Notes: generated by a model from the letters alone, not told the origin. A DNA stretch of 37,219 nucleotides from Bacteroidales bacterium (GCA_018334875.1 JAGXLC010000006.1:1-37219), one strand, 5' to 3'; shown: positions 26,402 to 34,736, counted from the stretch's first letter. Numbers and translations are program-made.

Positions 26402-26421
26402 GGTGTTCACCGGGCAACACC
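26402..26421 (-). terminator. Possible terminator hairpin of the ABC transporter gene
   Basis: On the minus strand GGTGTT-N8-AACACC forms a perfect 6-base stem, 25 bases after the ABC gene stop. It is followed by an AT-rich stretch (CATTTAATAG) rather than a clean T-run, so the call is weak. Confidence 0.3.
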
Positions 26422-26446
26422 ATCCATAAGCTGGCTTCTTCAATGA

Positions 26447-29400
26447 TCAGGTGCCTTTGTCGTGAAGGCTAAATGCCGTTAAACCGGAAAGAAATATATC
26501 GACTTTGTGCAGCAGTTTCCTTAAAATGTTAAAAACGAGCGTATAATAAAGAATAGCGGCAGCCATCCATATAATAATTAAATTGAATGAGAATGTATTC
26601 ATGTGAAAGCCTTTGATATTTTTATAAGGTGCATAGAAATGAGCTCTTCCTATATCGGACAATGGGTCCATAAAAATGGGATCTTTTTTCTGAATGATTT
26701 CATCGTTGGTTTCGTACATGTTTTTTAGCTCATTTGTGTTTTGAACAATGCTGGCCAGCCGTTGGTTGTGGTTATTCTGCTTGAGATTTCTTACCCAATC
26801 CCGGCCATGCGTTTCAATGAGCTGTTCATACAAGGCATTCTGGCTATTAGATGCTTCCTTGCCCAGATTTACGTAATGCAAATTGATATAGACCAGATAA
26901 TCTTTAAGCGATTCCATTACCTCTGGATTGAATGCATCGCTGTTCAGTCTGTTGAAATATTCAAAAGGTGGTTTACCGGCATCTTCCTGAAGTTTGATTA
27001 GTTCGTTTCTGATGATCCTTAAATCCCGGTTCACTTCTTGCACGTTTTCATCATTTGAGATGTTTCTCCATACCATGTCCAGTTTTGCTTCAAGCTCAGG
27101 GATCAGGAAAGAGGTTCTGTAATCTGCGTTACTTATTTGTTTATCATATTCAAAGAATTTTTTTTCAAAATCATTGTCTTTGAACTGTTTAACCGTCATG
27201 GCCTCATAAGCCCACCTGGTGACCATGAAGTTTCCAATGATGGGCACATACTTTTCGGAGGAGATGTTTTTATGCAGGTCATCAAAAGATATCATGGCCC
27301 CTCCAAGTAGGAGGTGGGGTACGAGTATCAGGGGGATCAGTATATAAATGGTTATTACGGAGTTCAACCCCGAGGATATGTTTAATCCTACCATATTTCC
27401 AAAACAGGAAGTTGAAAACAATACAAGCCAAAATGGAATCAACATTCCTTGTATCTCCAGTATCTCATTGCTGATGAGGATAAAGCTAAAGGTCTGAATA
27501 GCAGATAGACCAAAAAGATATACAATTTTGGAATTTAAATAACTTATCCAGCTTAAATTTAAAAATGTTTCCCGTTCCAGTATTTTGCGGTCTTTGATGA
27601 TTTCTTCCGCACTAACCGTCAATCCAATGAACAGTGCCACTATAATGCTCATAAAGAGGAATACAGGGAGGTTTTTGTTCTGAGCGAAAACATATCCCTG
27701 GGCAGTAATAAACTTGGAAAAATAGCTGAGAATCAATGCAAGAACCGGCGCTTCAACAAGATTGAGAAGGATATATTGTTTGTTGGAAATTTTGCTCCAT
27801 AAATTGCGCATGCTAAAAATGCGAAATTGTTTGAATGTGGAGGGGATGCTGAAATTGATTTTGGGAAGGCTTCCCCGGTCTTCTTTTCTTTTTATACCGG
27901 ATTCGATCTTTTCCTGGTAGCGTTCAAACCAGGTTTCCGGTGCTGTTTTTCTTTCTTTGGCAGGCTTGCCAAAATCATCAACTTGTCTGGCTTCAACAAT
28001 CTTCAGAATCTGTTCCGGGTTTACATTACCGCAATGCGGACATTCACTTTCAGCAGCATTTACCTGCGATGCCACTGTTTTAAAATATACAACGGCCTCT
28101 ATAGGGTTTCCCTGATAGATCGGATATCCTCCCTTATCCAATACCCATATTTTTTCAAATAATTTATAAATTTCAGAAGAAGGTTGATGGATATTGACAA
28201 TGAGTAATTTCCCTTTCAATACCTGATTCTTTAACAGATACATTATATTTTCAGAATCCATCGAAGACAAACCGGTTGTGGGTTCATCTATAAACAGGAT
28301 ATAGGGTTCACGCATCAGTTCCAATCCGATGTTTAATCTTTTTCTCTGGCCTCCGCTTATATATTTGTTTAGTGATGAGCCGACCTTAAGATTCTTTATT
28401 TCGGTCAGGTTTAAAACTTCCAGGGTTTCCATAACCTTGTTTTGGATGGCTTCTTCATCTAAATCTTTGAAACAGAGTCTGGCGTTGTATTGAAGATTTT
28501 GATAAACGGTTAGCTCTTCTATGAGAAGATCTTCCTGGGGCACATAGCCTATAAGTCCTTTTATTTCTTCGCTTTTGCCGTGTAAATCATAACCATTGAT
28601 TATGATTTTTCCTTCATCCGGAGGAATTTTTCCGTTGAGTACATTCAGCAATGTGGACTTTCCTACACCACTTCCTCCCATGATCCCTATCAACTGGCCG
28701 GCTTCTTCAGAGATGTTGAAAGTATGGATTCCGTTTTCGCTGTTTTTAAATTTGAAACTTACATTATAAGTATTCAGGGTGATGTGAGATTTTGCCCTAT
28801 CCTCCAGGAATTTGGATGACACGTCATAATAATATATTGGAGAGATGTTCGGTCCTTTAATAATGGATCCGCTTTTGAAGAAGTATGGATGTTCCGGTTC
28901 GATCTTATGACCTTCGATGTAAAGGTTTAATTGACCTGAATATCGGAATACAAAGGAATTGATACTTTCCAGGTAAAGAAATAATAATTGTCCATAAAGG
29001 TTTTCTTTATAGATGTGTTTGTAAGGATAGGAGTGAATCTCCCTGGTCTTTTCCTTCATCATCCAGTAAATTTGTTCCGACCATTCCCTTAGCTGATTGT
29101 CTATGATCAAAACTTTATCCTGTTCTAAATGATCCGGACGTCCTTCAAATATAAATGCCTTGCAGTTGTTATATTCTGATTCATTAATATTGAAGGTATT
29201 GGCTACAGTTCTTGTGAATTTTAGTTCACTTTCGCTGATTCCGGAATCGGAATAGATGAACTCAAGAAGTTGGATGAAGACCACAATCCGTTCTTCCCGG
29301 AGTAGCTCTTTTTTTATCTGGCGGCAGACATTGGTGATCTGGAAGGAGATCAGGGAATAACTTTCAACCGGAATGTCCGAATCTTCCATTAATTCTCTCT

Positions 29401-29578
29401 GATAAAACTCAAAATAATTATCAAATACCCTTAAATATTCTTCCAGCAACTCAGTATTCAGATATCGTTCCAGGTATTTCCGGACGATATCTTTTTCTGC
29501 CCGGGTTAGTTTCTTAGCCCTTATATTGGCAACAATGGCAAAAAGATGGATTAAAGCGTTAAGTATTGATTCACTCAT
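26447..29578 (-). CDS. TerB-like/ABCG-type ABC transporter fusion protein
   Basis: This 1043-residue half-transporter has an unusual N-terminus. Residues about 1-145 are all-helical and resemble a TerB-like domain (LTRAEKDIVRKYLERYL, SDSGISESELKFTRTVANTF). Residues 150-265 include a small beta-rich, FHA-reminiscent segment (GQLNLYIEGHKIEPEHPYFFKSGSII). The ABCG-like ATPase has Walker A GGSGVGKST (301-309), Q-loop PQED (347-350), signature ISGGQRKRL (407-415), Walker B ILFIDE (427-432) and H-loop H464. A linker carries ECPHCGN (512-517). The ABC-2 membrane domain follows (about 600-800), then a long soluble helical insert (about 800-1000) and a last TM near 1005-1030. The substrate is unknown; the layout is like ABCG exporters. 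It appears monocistronic. Confidence 0.82.
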   Translation of the reverse strand: MSESILNALIHLFAIVANIRAKKLTRAEKDIVRKYLERYLNTELLEEYLRVFDNYFEFYQRELMEDSDIPVESYSLISFQITNVCRQIKKELLREERIVVFIQLLEFIYSDSGISESELKFTRTVANTFNINESEYNNCKAFIFEGRPDHLEQDKVLIIDNQLREWSEQIYWMMKEKTREIHSYPYKHIYKENLYGQLLFLYLESINSFVFRYSGQLNLYIEGHKIEPEHPYFFKSGSIIKGPNISPIYYYDVSSKFLEDRAKSHITLNTYNVSFKFKNSENGIHTFNISEEAGQLIGIMGGSGVGKSTLLNVLNGKIPPDEGKIIINGYDLHGKSEEIKGLIGYVPQEDLLIEELTVYQNLQYNARLCFKDLDEEAIQNKVMETLEVLNLTEIKNLKVGSSLNKYISGGQRKRLNIGLELMREPYILFIDEPTTGLSSMDSENIMYLLKNQVLKGKLLIVNIHQPSSEIYKLFEKIWVLDKGGYPIYQGNPIEAVVYFKTVASQVNAAESECPHCGNVNPEQILKIVEARQVDDFGKPAKERKTAPETWFERYQEKIESGIKRKEDRGSLPKINFSIPSTFKQFRIFSMRNLWSKISNKQYILLNLVEAPVLALILSYFSKFITAQGYVFAQNKNLPVFLFMSIIVALFIGLTVSAEEIIKDRKILERETFLNLSWISYLNSKIVYLFGLSAIQTFSFILISNEILEIQGMLIPFWLVLFSTSCFGNMVGLNISSGLNSVITIYILIPLILVPHLLLGGAMISFDDLHKNISSEKYVPIIGNFMVTRWAYEAMTVKQFKDNDFEKKFFEYDKQISNADYRTSFLIPELEAKLDMVWRNISNDENVQEVNRDLRIIRNELIKLQEDAGKPPFEYFNRLNSDAFNPEVMESLKDYLVYINLHYVNLGKEASNSQNALYEQLIETHGRDWVRNLKQNNHNQRLASIVQNTNELKNMYETNDEIIQKKDPIFMDPLSDIGRAHFYAPYKNIKGFHMNTFSFNLIIIWMAAAILYYTLVFNILRKLLHKVDIFLSGLTAFSLHDKGT

Positions 29579-29725
29579 AAAAAAATCAACTGATTAACAA
29601 ATTAAACACTGGGATTTATTAAATTATTGTAATTGTGATCCGATATATTTTGCATTCATGTCCTAACCCGAATTATTCAAAATAAAATGGTAAAAATCCT
29701 GGAAATTGCAGGAAAGAAATTTAAT

Positions 29726-29765
29726 AAAAAAAGGGGTGTCTTTTTTCAATGACACCCCTTTTTTT
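29726..29765 (-). terminator. Strong, symmetrical rho-independent terminator
   Basis: A perfect 15-base stem, AAAAAAAGGGGTGTC with GACACCCCTTTTTTT, surrounds a ten-base loop and ends in a T-run on both strands. On the minus strand it would end transcripts of the lipoprotein gene, about 120 bases past its stop, and isolate the ABC transporter gene. Confidence 0.92.
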
Positions 29766-29787
29766 AAAATATTTGATTTTTTTCTTT

Positions 29788-29812
29788 AGTACCTTCCCGG
29801 TCAAATTCTTGC
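29788..29812 (+). repeat. Intergenic palindromic repeat, copy C (half copy)
   Basis: AGTACCTTCCCGGTCAAA followed by TTCTTGC matches the left arm of copy A with one substitution. The expected second arm is missing; instead the sequence continues directly into an unrelated long hairpin. Confidence 0.75.
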
Positions 29813-29889
29813 TAATTTGGACAAGCCAAAATGGAAACACATTAAATTCCCTGGAAGCATCCTGTTTGGTTTTGGCTTTTCCAAATTAG
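29812..29889. repeat. 78-base hairpin overlapping the lipoprotein stop codon
   Basis: Arms 29812-29831 (CTAATTTGGACAAGCCAAAA) and 29870-29889 pair over 20 bases with one mismatch. The stem can extend through AAACA (29835-29839) with TGTTT (29863-29867), and a TTCC/GGAA pair lies inside. The TAA stop of the lipoprotein gene (29888-29886) lies within the arm. No T-run follows on the minus strand, so it is not a classical terminator; it could stabilise the mRNA 3' end or be a small mobile palindrome. Confidence 0.7.
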
Positions 29890-30731
29890 GAGATGATTTC
29901 GTTTCTGATCTTCCCGGATAATTCTTGTAGTTTCATTACCTGCTCTTCGGTAAATCCTTGATTTCCCCGGTTATCGTAGACCTCCTTAATGGGCTGCAGG
30001 TCTTTGATTACATTTTGTATGCTGTTGTTGCTGGATTGTGGCTTTAATATATTTAACAGCTTGTTTAGTGACGATTCCTGTTCCCGGATCAAATCCACTA
30101 TCTTTTGGTTGTGGTATGTATTTTCAGATATGTGGGTTGTAATGTAAATGGCTTCAACCCAGCTTCCTGCAACAATTAGCAGGGCCAGTTCCTCATTGCC
30201 CTGTTTATTCATGTACTTATAAGTCTCGTAGAAAGAATTGGTTAGCATATCCACCAATTGCTCCTTGTTGTTGAAATTCTCCTTAATCTTTTTCACAAAT
30301 TCCGGCGAGTATGCACCCGATATCCCCAGCTCATCAACAAGTGTCCTGTTGGCATCCATGTAATCCATGATGTATTGTTTCATGTTGTAGGTGGTTGCAT
30401 AACTCAGGTCAGCGCTGTACACCCCCAGGTTTAATACCTGTTTTTCTTCGGTGACATATTTATCGGCATTTTCCACATCATTGGTAAGTGCGATGATAAA
30501 ACTTGCACCAATTTCATTCAAAGTTTCCGTAATTTCAAAAGTGGAAGGAAGGGGATACACTTCTTCACTTACTTTTTCCTTTATTTCCGATTTGGTAATT
30601 TCTTCCCGCTCAGTTTGTTTCTGCTTATCTTCTTCTTTTTGAGCTTTCCTGCATCCTGAAATGTAGAAGGCTGTCGCCATTAACAAAATGGCCATTATGC
30701 CAATAAAAGAATATTGTTTTAATGTCTTCAT
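29886..30731 (-). CDS. Conserved hypothetical lipoprotein
   Basis: This 281-residue protein has a signal peptide with a lipobox (AFYISGC, cysteine at residue 27). A highly charged spacer follows (about 28-58, QKEEDKQKQTEREEITKSE). After it comes an all-helical domain with LNLGVYSADLSYATTYNMKQYIMDYMDANRTLVDELGI at about 100-137. That stretch is one I associate with a Bacteroidota family of unknown function. Glu/Asn-rich helices continue to the end. It is exported and probably membrane-anchored after processing by LspA. It stands alone, 109 bases downstream of the BASS transporter gene, with its own -7 box. No enzymatic motif is visible. Confidence 0.75.
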   Translation of the reverse strand: MKTLKQYSFIGIMAILLMATAFYISGCRKAQKEEDKQKQTEREEITKSEIKEKVSEEVYPLPSTFEITETLNEIGASFIIALTNDVENADKYVTEEKQVLNLGVYSADLSYATTYNMKQYIMDYMDANRTLVDELGISGAYSPEFVKKIKENFNNKEQLVDMLTNSFYETYKYMNKQGNEELALLIVAGSWVEAIYITTHISENTYHNQKIVDLIREQESSLNKLLNILKPQSSNNSIQNVIKDLQPIKEVYDNRGNQGFTEEQVMKLQELSGKIRNEIIS

Positions 30732-30758
30732 CGATAATATGTTTAGATGGTTTTACTG

Positions 30759-30766
30759 CAAAATTA
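30759..30766 (-). promoter_or_regulatory. Candidate -7 promoter box of the orphan lipoprotein gene
   Basis: Minus-strand TAATTTTG fits TAnnTTTG and ends 27 bases before the ATG. No TTTG stands at the expected -33 distance. Confidence 0.35.
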
Positions 30767-30840
30767 ATCAATGCCAAATTAAAGATTTTTTTATTAATTG
30801 GCCTAAAAATAGTTTACTTTTTTGAAGACAAAACAAAAAA

Positions 30841-31716
30841 TTATCCGAATTGTTTGGCGAGATATCCGAAAAGTAATGTTGAGAAAAAGGTAAATGAACT
30901 ATATACCACCGATACCATGGCCATTTCACGATGTCCAAGAATTGAGCTGGCCACATATATGGCCAATGCACTGTTCTGAAGACCCACCTGAATGCTGATG
31001 GTATAATTGTTCCGGTTTTCCAGCCCCATTCTCCTTGAAAACATATAGCCCACAAACATGGCAACAAAGTTCAGTGCTATGGCATATGGGAACAGATAAC
31101 CGTATTTGCTTCCAACCTGGCCGGTACTTTTTTCTTCAAGTAAAACAAGGATCGCGAATGCCGAAAAAAGCAAAATGGTCATAATATACCGGAAGGGCTC
31201 TTCCAGCCGGTTAGCCAGGCGCCTGTTGATGTGACGAATATATAATCCGGCAAAGGTTGGGATAAGTGTGGTGTAAAATATTCTGAGAATGGTGTATCCT
31301 ACTGGCAGTTGAATTTCTTCAGTATGGCCGATAAATAATGTTAACCCCAAATTTACGATAAGGGGTAAGGTAATCAATATCAACAGGCTGTTTAGCGCCG
31401 TAAGGGAAACACAAAGGGCCACATTTCCCCTCAACAGGTGAGCCACAAGATTTGAAGCGGAACCACCAGGACAGGCTGAGATCAGTATGAAGCCTACTTT
31501 TACTATTGGCGGCAGATCTGTAATGAACACCAAAATAAAGGCCATCAAGGGAAGCAGTATCATTTGGGCAAACAAACCTATGATGATCATCCGGGGGTAA
31601 AGAAAAACATTTTTGAAGTCTTTCTTCTCAAGAGAAAGCCCTATCCCGAACATAATAACAATCAGGACAGCCGGCAGAAAGTATGATGAAAAAATTGATG
31701 AGGCCAATTGCGTCAA
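30841..31716 (-). CDS. Bile acid:sodium symporter (BASS) family transporter
   Basis: This 291-residue, strongly hydrophobic protein (about nine to ten helices) carries the BASS crossover signature ACPGGSASN (81-89), continuing LVAHLLRGNVALCVSLTALNSLL. It would couple sodium entry to uptake of an organic anion. In bacteria such proteins move bile acids, pantothenate precursors or other small acids; the substrate here cannot be told. The YbaS/ArsB-like arsenite exporter Acr3 is a relative but lacks this exact signature. It sits downstream of the two thioredoxin-fold genes but behind their terminator, so it is probably transcribed separately. Confidence 0.88.
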   Translation of the reverse strand: MTQLASSIFSSYFLPAVLIVIMFGIGLSLEKKDFKNVFLYPRMIIIGLFAQMILLPLMAFILVFITDLPPIVKVGFILISACPGGSASNLVAHLLRGNVALCVSLTALNSLLILITLPLIVNLGLTLFIGHTEEIQLPVGYTILRIFYTTLIPTFAGLYIRHINRRLANRLEEPFRYIMTILLFSAFAILVLLEEKSTGQVGSKYGYLFPYAIALNFVAMFVGYMFSRRMGLENRNNYTISIQVGLQNSALAIYVASSILGHREMAMVSVVYSSFTFFSTLLFGYLAKQFG

Positions 31717-31792
31717 TTAATATATTGATTAATTCGCTAATATAATAAAATAAAGGAAGAGTATATAAAATCAACAAAAGCTGTTTGGTGCA

Positions 31793-31825
31793 GGCAAAAA
31801 AAAGGGCCGTCACTGACAGCCCTTT
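31793..31825 (-). terminator. Rho-independent terminator of the thioredoxin-fold operon
   Basis: On the minus strand AAAGGGC pairs with GCCCTTT (31825-31819 with 31807-31801), with further inner GTC/GAC pairs. A run of T's from the poly-A at 31796-31803 follows. It lies 28 bases beyond the stop of the secreted thioredoxin-fold gene. Confidence 0.85.
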
Positions 31826-31852
31826 ATAATAGACGAGTAAAAACCCGCGCTT

Positions 31853-32458
31853 CTATTTTTCCTTGTCTTTAATGGAACAGCCTATTGCTTTTGTTTTTGC
31901 AGGACTGGGCTCATTACCGTTGACCAGGGCATTGACTGCGCTGGCAAGATATTTTTTCTCTACTGCCTGGGGATTTTTATAGTTGTCATCTATGGTTCCA
32001 ATGTATTTGACAACAAAATCACCCGATTGGTTCTTCAGCACGAAAACATGAGGCGTTTTGGTGGCTCCGTATGTCCGGTATACCTCCTGCGTTTCATCCA
32101 GGAGATAAGGATAGGGATAATTTTTGTTTTGGGCTCGCTCCTTCATGTTTTCAAAAGAGTCGCCGGGTGCAAGTTCCGGATCGTTCGGCTGGATGGCCAC
32201 TACCGGAAATCCCTTTTTGTGAAAACGTTTGTGAATCTTTATGATGCGATTTTCCCACGCCTGGGCATATGGACAGTGATTGCAGGTAAATACCACAATC
32301 ACTCCCTTTTCATTTTTGTAATCGTCAAGTGATACATAACTGCCATCAACATTCTTGAGCTCGAAATTCATGGCTTTGTCGCCTATATCATAACCTTGCG
32401 CCATCACGGAAGGCACGACAAGCAACCCTAAAAGAATAGTCATAACAAGTTTTTTCAT
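31853..32458 (-). CDS. Secreted thioredoxin-fold / peroxiredoxin-like protein
   Basis: This 201-residue protein has a signal peptide (about 1-20, ending PSVMAQ). Its thioredoxin-fold domain starts YDIGDKAMNFELKNVDG, the peroxiredoxin/AhpC-TSA-like entry strand. The redox motif is C59-N-H-C62 in FTCNHCPYAQAWENR, and the cis-proline loop is in GATKTPHVFVL. The tail has one more cysteine (IGCSIKD). CNHCPY is typical of a periplasmic thioredoxin-family branch; it may reduce disulfides or peroxides. Its start overlaps the stop of the TlpA-like gene (ATGA), so both act together. Confidence 0.87.
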   Translation of the reverse strand: MKKLVMTILLGLLVVPSVMAQGYDIGDKAMNFELKNVDGSYVSLDDYKNEKGVIVVFTCNHCPYAQAWENRIIKIHKRFHKKGFPVVAIQPNDPELAPGDSFENMKERAQNKNYPYPYLLDETQEVYRTYGATKTPHVFVLKNQSGDFVVKYIGTIDDNYKNPQAVEKKYLASAVNALVNGNEPSPAKTKAIGCSIKDKEK

Positions 32459-32940
32459 AATTCTTTCATTTTTGATTGTACAATTTGTTGAAGTTCATTA
32501 TAGGTAAAAGTTTTTTCATAAAATTCCCTTGAGTTTTGGTTGTATATCAGAGTCCCCGGCAATGCTCCCGACCATTTATCACTTACTTTGTCGATCCAGG
32601 AATTGGCATCGGGATCGTCCAGAATAACAACTCTCGATTGAATGTTGTGTTTTTCCATGAATGACCGTACCCGCTCTTTAACATTGCTTCCGAAATCGAG
32701 GCTGGTGAGTACAATTTCAACCGGTTGGTCTTCATAATGATTTTCAAGCTTTCTGAAAGCTGGCATCTCCTCTATACAGGGAGCACAATATGTAGCCCAG
32801 AAGTTGATCACATAGGTGGTATCGTTGTTTTGGTGAAGAATGCCCTGAAAATCATCAAAATTCTCGTAAACAGGAACCTTCTGTGCCGATACATGAGCAG
32901 CCAGGAGCATGCTAAACCAAATGGGCAATAGGATTTTCAT
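32455..32940 (-). CDS. TlpA-like periplasmic thiol-disulfide oxidoreductase
   Basis: This 161-residue protein has a signal peptide (about 1-19, ending AHVSAQ) and a compact thioredoxin domain with the active site W-A-T-Y-C52-A-P-C55 in NFWATYCAPCIEEMPAF. The resolving cis-proline is in GALPGTLIYN. TlpA/ResA-like proteins reduce disulfides of cytochrome c maturation substrates or metal chaperones in the periplasm. No cytochrome gene is near, so the partner is unknown. It is the first gene of a two-gene operon and overlaps the next by four bases. No clear promoter box was found in the 271 bases upstream. Confidence 0.9.
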   Translation of the reverse strand: MKILLPIWFSMLLAAHVSAQKVPVYENFDDFQGILHQNNDTTYVINFWATYCAPCIEEMPAFRKLENHYEDQPVEIVLTSLDFGSNVKERVRSFMEKHNIQSRVVILDDPDANSWIDKVSDKWSGALPGTLIYNQNSREFYEKTFTYNELQQIVQSKMKEL

Positions 32941-33133
32941 ATGCTACTTTTTATTGATAAACAGATAAGCGTGGTAATTTGTTCCGTGGAAATTATAGCC
33001 ACAACAGGGTATTATTTAGAATGATAAAACGGCGTTAGAAAAAATTTCCCTGTTTATGTATATGTTTACGTGCCAAATTGCAAGGATGTTATTTATAATG
33101 TTTTTAAGCTTCATTATGATCCATAAAAACTCA

Positions 33134-33195
33134 CCTTACCTTACCGGGCAAGTTTTGCCAAAAAAAGCAAGAATTTGACCCGTAAGTAAGGTACT
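33134..33195 (-). repeat. Intergenic palindromic repeat, copy D (full length, extended arms)
   Basis: One arm reads ACCTTACCTTACCGGGCAAG and the opposite arm ends GACCCGTAAGTAAGGTACT, around an A tract. It has the orientation of copy B. Each arm carries an extra CTTAC-like unit compared with copy A, and the matching additions keep the palindrome. It ends 16 bases from the NhaC stop codon. Confidence 0.85.
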
Positions 33196-33211
33196 AAAAA
33201 AGTGGAAGATA

Positions 33212-34717
33212 TTAAATCCAAACAAATGCTGCATGGGCATTTTTTCTGGCAAAAAAGAAATGTAGAGACAGAAGGACGCTCAAGGGTATAAAGAAGGCCA
33301 GAGCCAGGGAGCCGTTTACTCCAATGATCATATAGGAGCCGGCAGCCGCTAAAAATACGCTTATGCTTTGAAGTATCTGTGTTTTGATATGATACACCGG
33401 TGTGATTTTGCAGGCTGCCGCTGACATCACTGCTTTTTCACTGAACGGAATGATATGCTCACCTGAAACAGCTCCTGAAATCACAGCTCCTGAAACGATG
33501 GGGATTATATCAGGTATGTTGGCGGCATGAACCATCTGAAAGGCGATAGGCATGACAATGGCCATAGAGCTCCAGCTGAAGCCTGTGGCCATAGTAATAA
33601 CCATGGAAACAGAAAAGATCATAAAAGGAATGAATTTCGGCGATAAAAAGGAAGATACTGCGCCGGTAAGATAGTTTCCTGTTCCCAGATCAGCCGATAC
33701 GGCAGATAATCCTTTGGCCAGGATGATTACCAGGCTTACTCCTGTCATCCCTTTAATACCTTTCAGAAAGTGCCTTTTCATAAGGGCTGGAGACATTGCT
33801 TTATCACGCCTGAGCATCATGATGCCAAGTCCGGTCGCCAAAAGGGTGGCTAAGATTAGTATCTCTAAAGATGGAGCGGCACCGATAATTTTAATCAGGC
33901 TTACCGGTTCACCGGTGTTTTTTAGTATATAAAAGCCCGATAAAAACAATGCTATCAGAGCAGAGCCTATCAGTGCGATAATGGGGGCCAGCAGATGGAT
34001 TGGCCTTGCCCTGGGGTTATTCACATCTGTTGGTTCCCGGAGGTGATATGTGGCATTGTCGGCACGATAACCGAACCATTTTCCGGTATAGGCAACTACA
34101 AAGGCCATGATAATGGCCAGGAAAGTATAAAAGTGGTAGGGTAGCGACTCCAGGAAAAAAGTGGTGAAGCTTTTGTGTATCCCGGCATCTTTTCCGGCTT
34201 CTGCCATAACCGAACCTTCGAAGGATGCCCATGTGGATATGATCACAACACTGGCTATGGTAGCCACCACATCAATAATATATGCCAGTTGAGCCGGGCT
34301 TACCCTGTTCCGTATATTGATATTCCTCATTGTGGCCCCGGATATCAGTACATTGGCATAATCGTCAAAAAAAAGGCACATGCTAAGTGCCCAGGTGCCC
34401 ACTCTGGAGCGGCGGGGTGTACTCAGCCGGCGTGCCATCACACCTGCAAATTTTGTGTAGGCCCCGCTTCCTGCAATGATCTCCAGCATTCCCCCGATCA
34501 GGATAACAAAAAGCACTATTTTCAGCCTCTCAATATCTCCAAAAGCAATGAGCATGTATTCAAAGCTGCCTCTTAGGAAAAGAAGCGGTTGATATCCGGC
34601 CAGCACGATTGCACCCCCCAGTACTCCAACAAATAAAGCCAGAGCTACTCTGTGGGTAAGTAGGGCTATCGCAATGGTAAGCAGAGCCGGAATAAGGGAG
34701 AGTATCTCGTAATCCAT
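33212..34717 (-). CDS. NhaC-family Na+/H+ antiporter
   Basis: This 501-residue protein has about 11-12 membrane helices with family stretches VALALFVGVLGGAIV, the discontinuous-helix segment GTWALSMCLFFDDYANVLISG (about 107-127), FEGSVMAEAGKDAG and the closing GAVISGAVSGEHIIPFSEKAVMSAAA. It matches the NhaC Na+/H+ antiporter family, which also contains organic-acid and amino-acid exchangers. It starts 19 bases after an Orn/Lys/Arg decarboxylase gene, so it may work as a partner in pH homeostasis or carry the decarboxylase substrate or product. That is inference; the sequence itself supports only the family. Confidence 0.9.
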   Translation of the reverse strand: MDYEILSLIPALLTIAIALLTHRVALALFVGVLGGAIVLAGYQPLLFLRGSFEYMLIAFGDIERLKIVLFVILIGGMLEIIAGSGAYTKFAGVMARRLSTPRRSRVGTWALSMCLFFDDYANVLISGATMRNINIRNRVSPAQLAYIIDVVATIASVVIISTWASFEGSVMAEAGKDAGIHKSFTTFFLESLPYHFYTFLAIIMAFVVAYTGKWFGYRADNATYHLREPTDVNNPRARPIHLLAPIIALIGSALIALFLSGFYILKNTGEPVSLIKIIGAAPSLEILILATLLATGLGIMMLRRDKAMSPALMKRHFLKGIKGMTGVSLVIILAKGLSAVSADLGTGNYLTGAVSSFLSPKFIPFMIFSVSMVITMATGFSWSSMAIVMPIAFQMVHAANIPDIIPIVSGAVISGAVSGEHIIPFSEKAVMSAAACKITPVYHIKTQILQSISVFLAAAGSYMIIGVNGSLALAFFIPLSVLLSLHFFFARKNAHAAFVWI

Positions 34718-34736
34718 AATATAATCTGTAGGTTCA

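Larger units (their letters stand above)
29579..29885. other. Intergenic region between the orphan lipoprotein and the ABC transporter gene
   Basis: This 307-base gap has no gene. From left to right it holds an AT-rich ABC leader without a recognised promoter box, a strong terminator (29726-29765), half of the palindromic repeat (29788-29812) and a 78-base hairpin that reaches into the stop codon of the lipoprotein gene (29812-29889). Confidence 0.65.

Noticed and set aside
10298-33195. Repeats considered as a CRISPR array
   Set aside because: Copies are thousands of bases apart, in both orientations, with no spacers of regular length and no cas genes.
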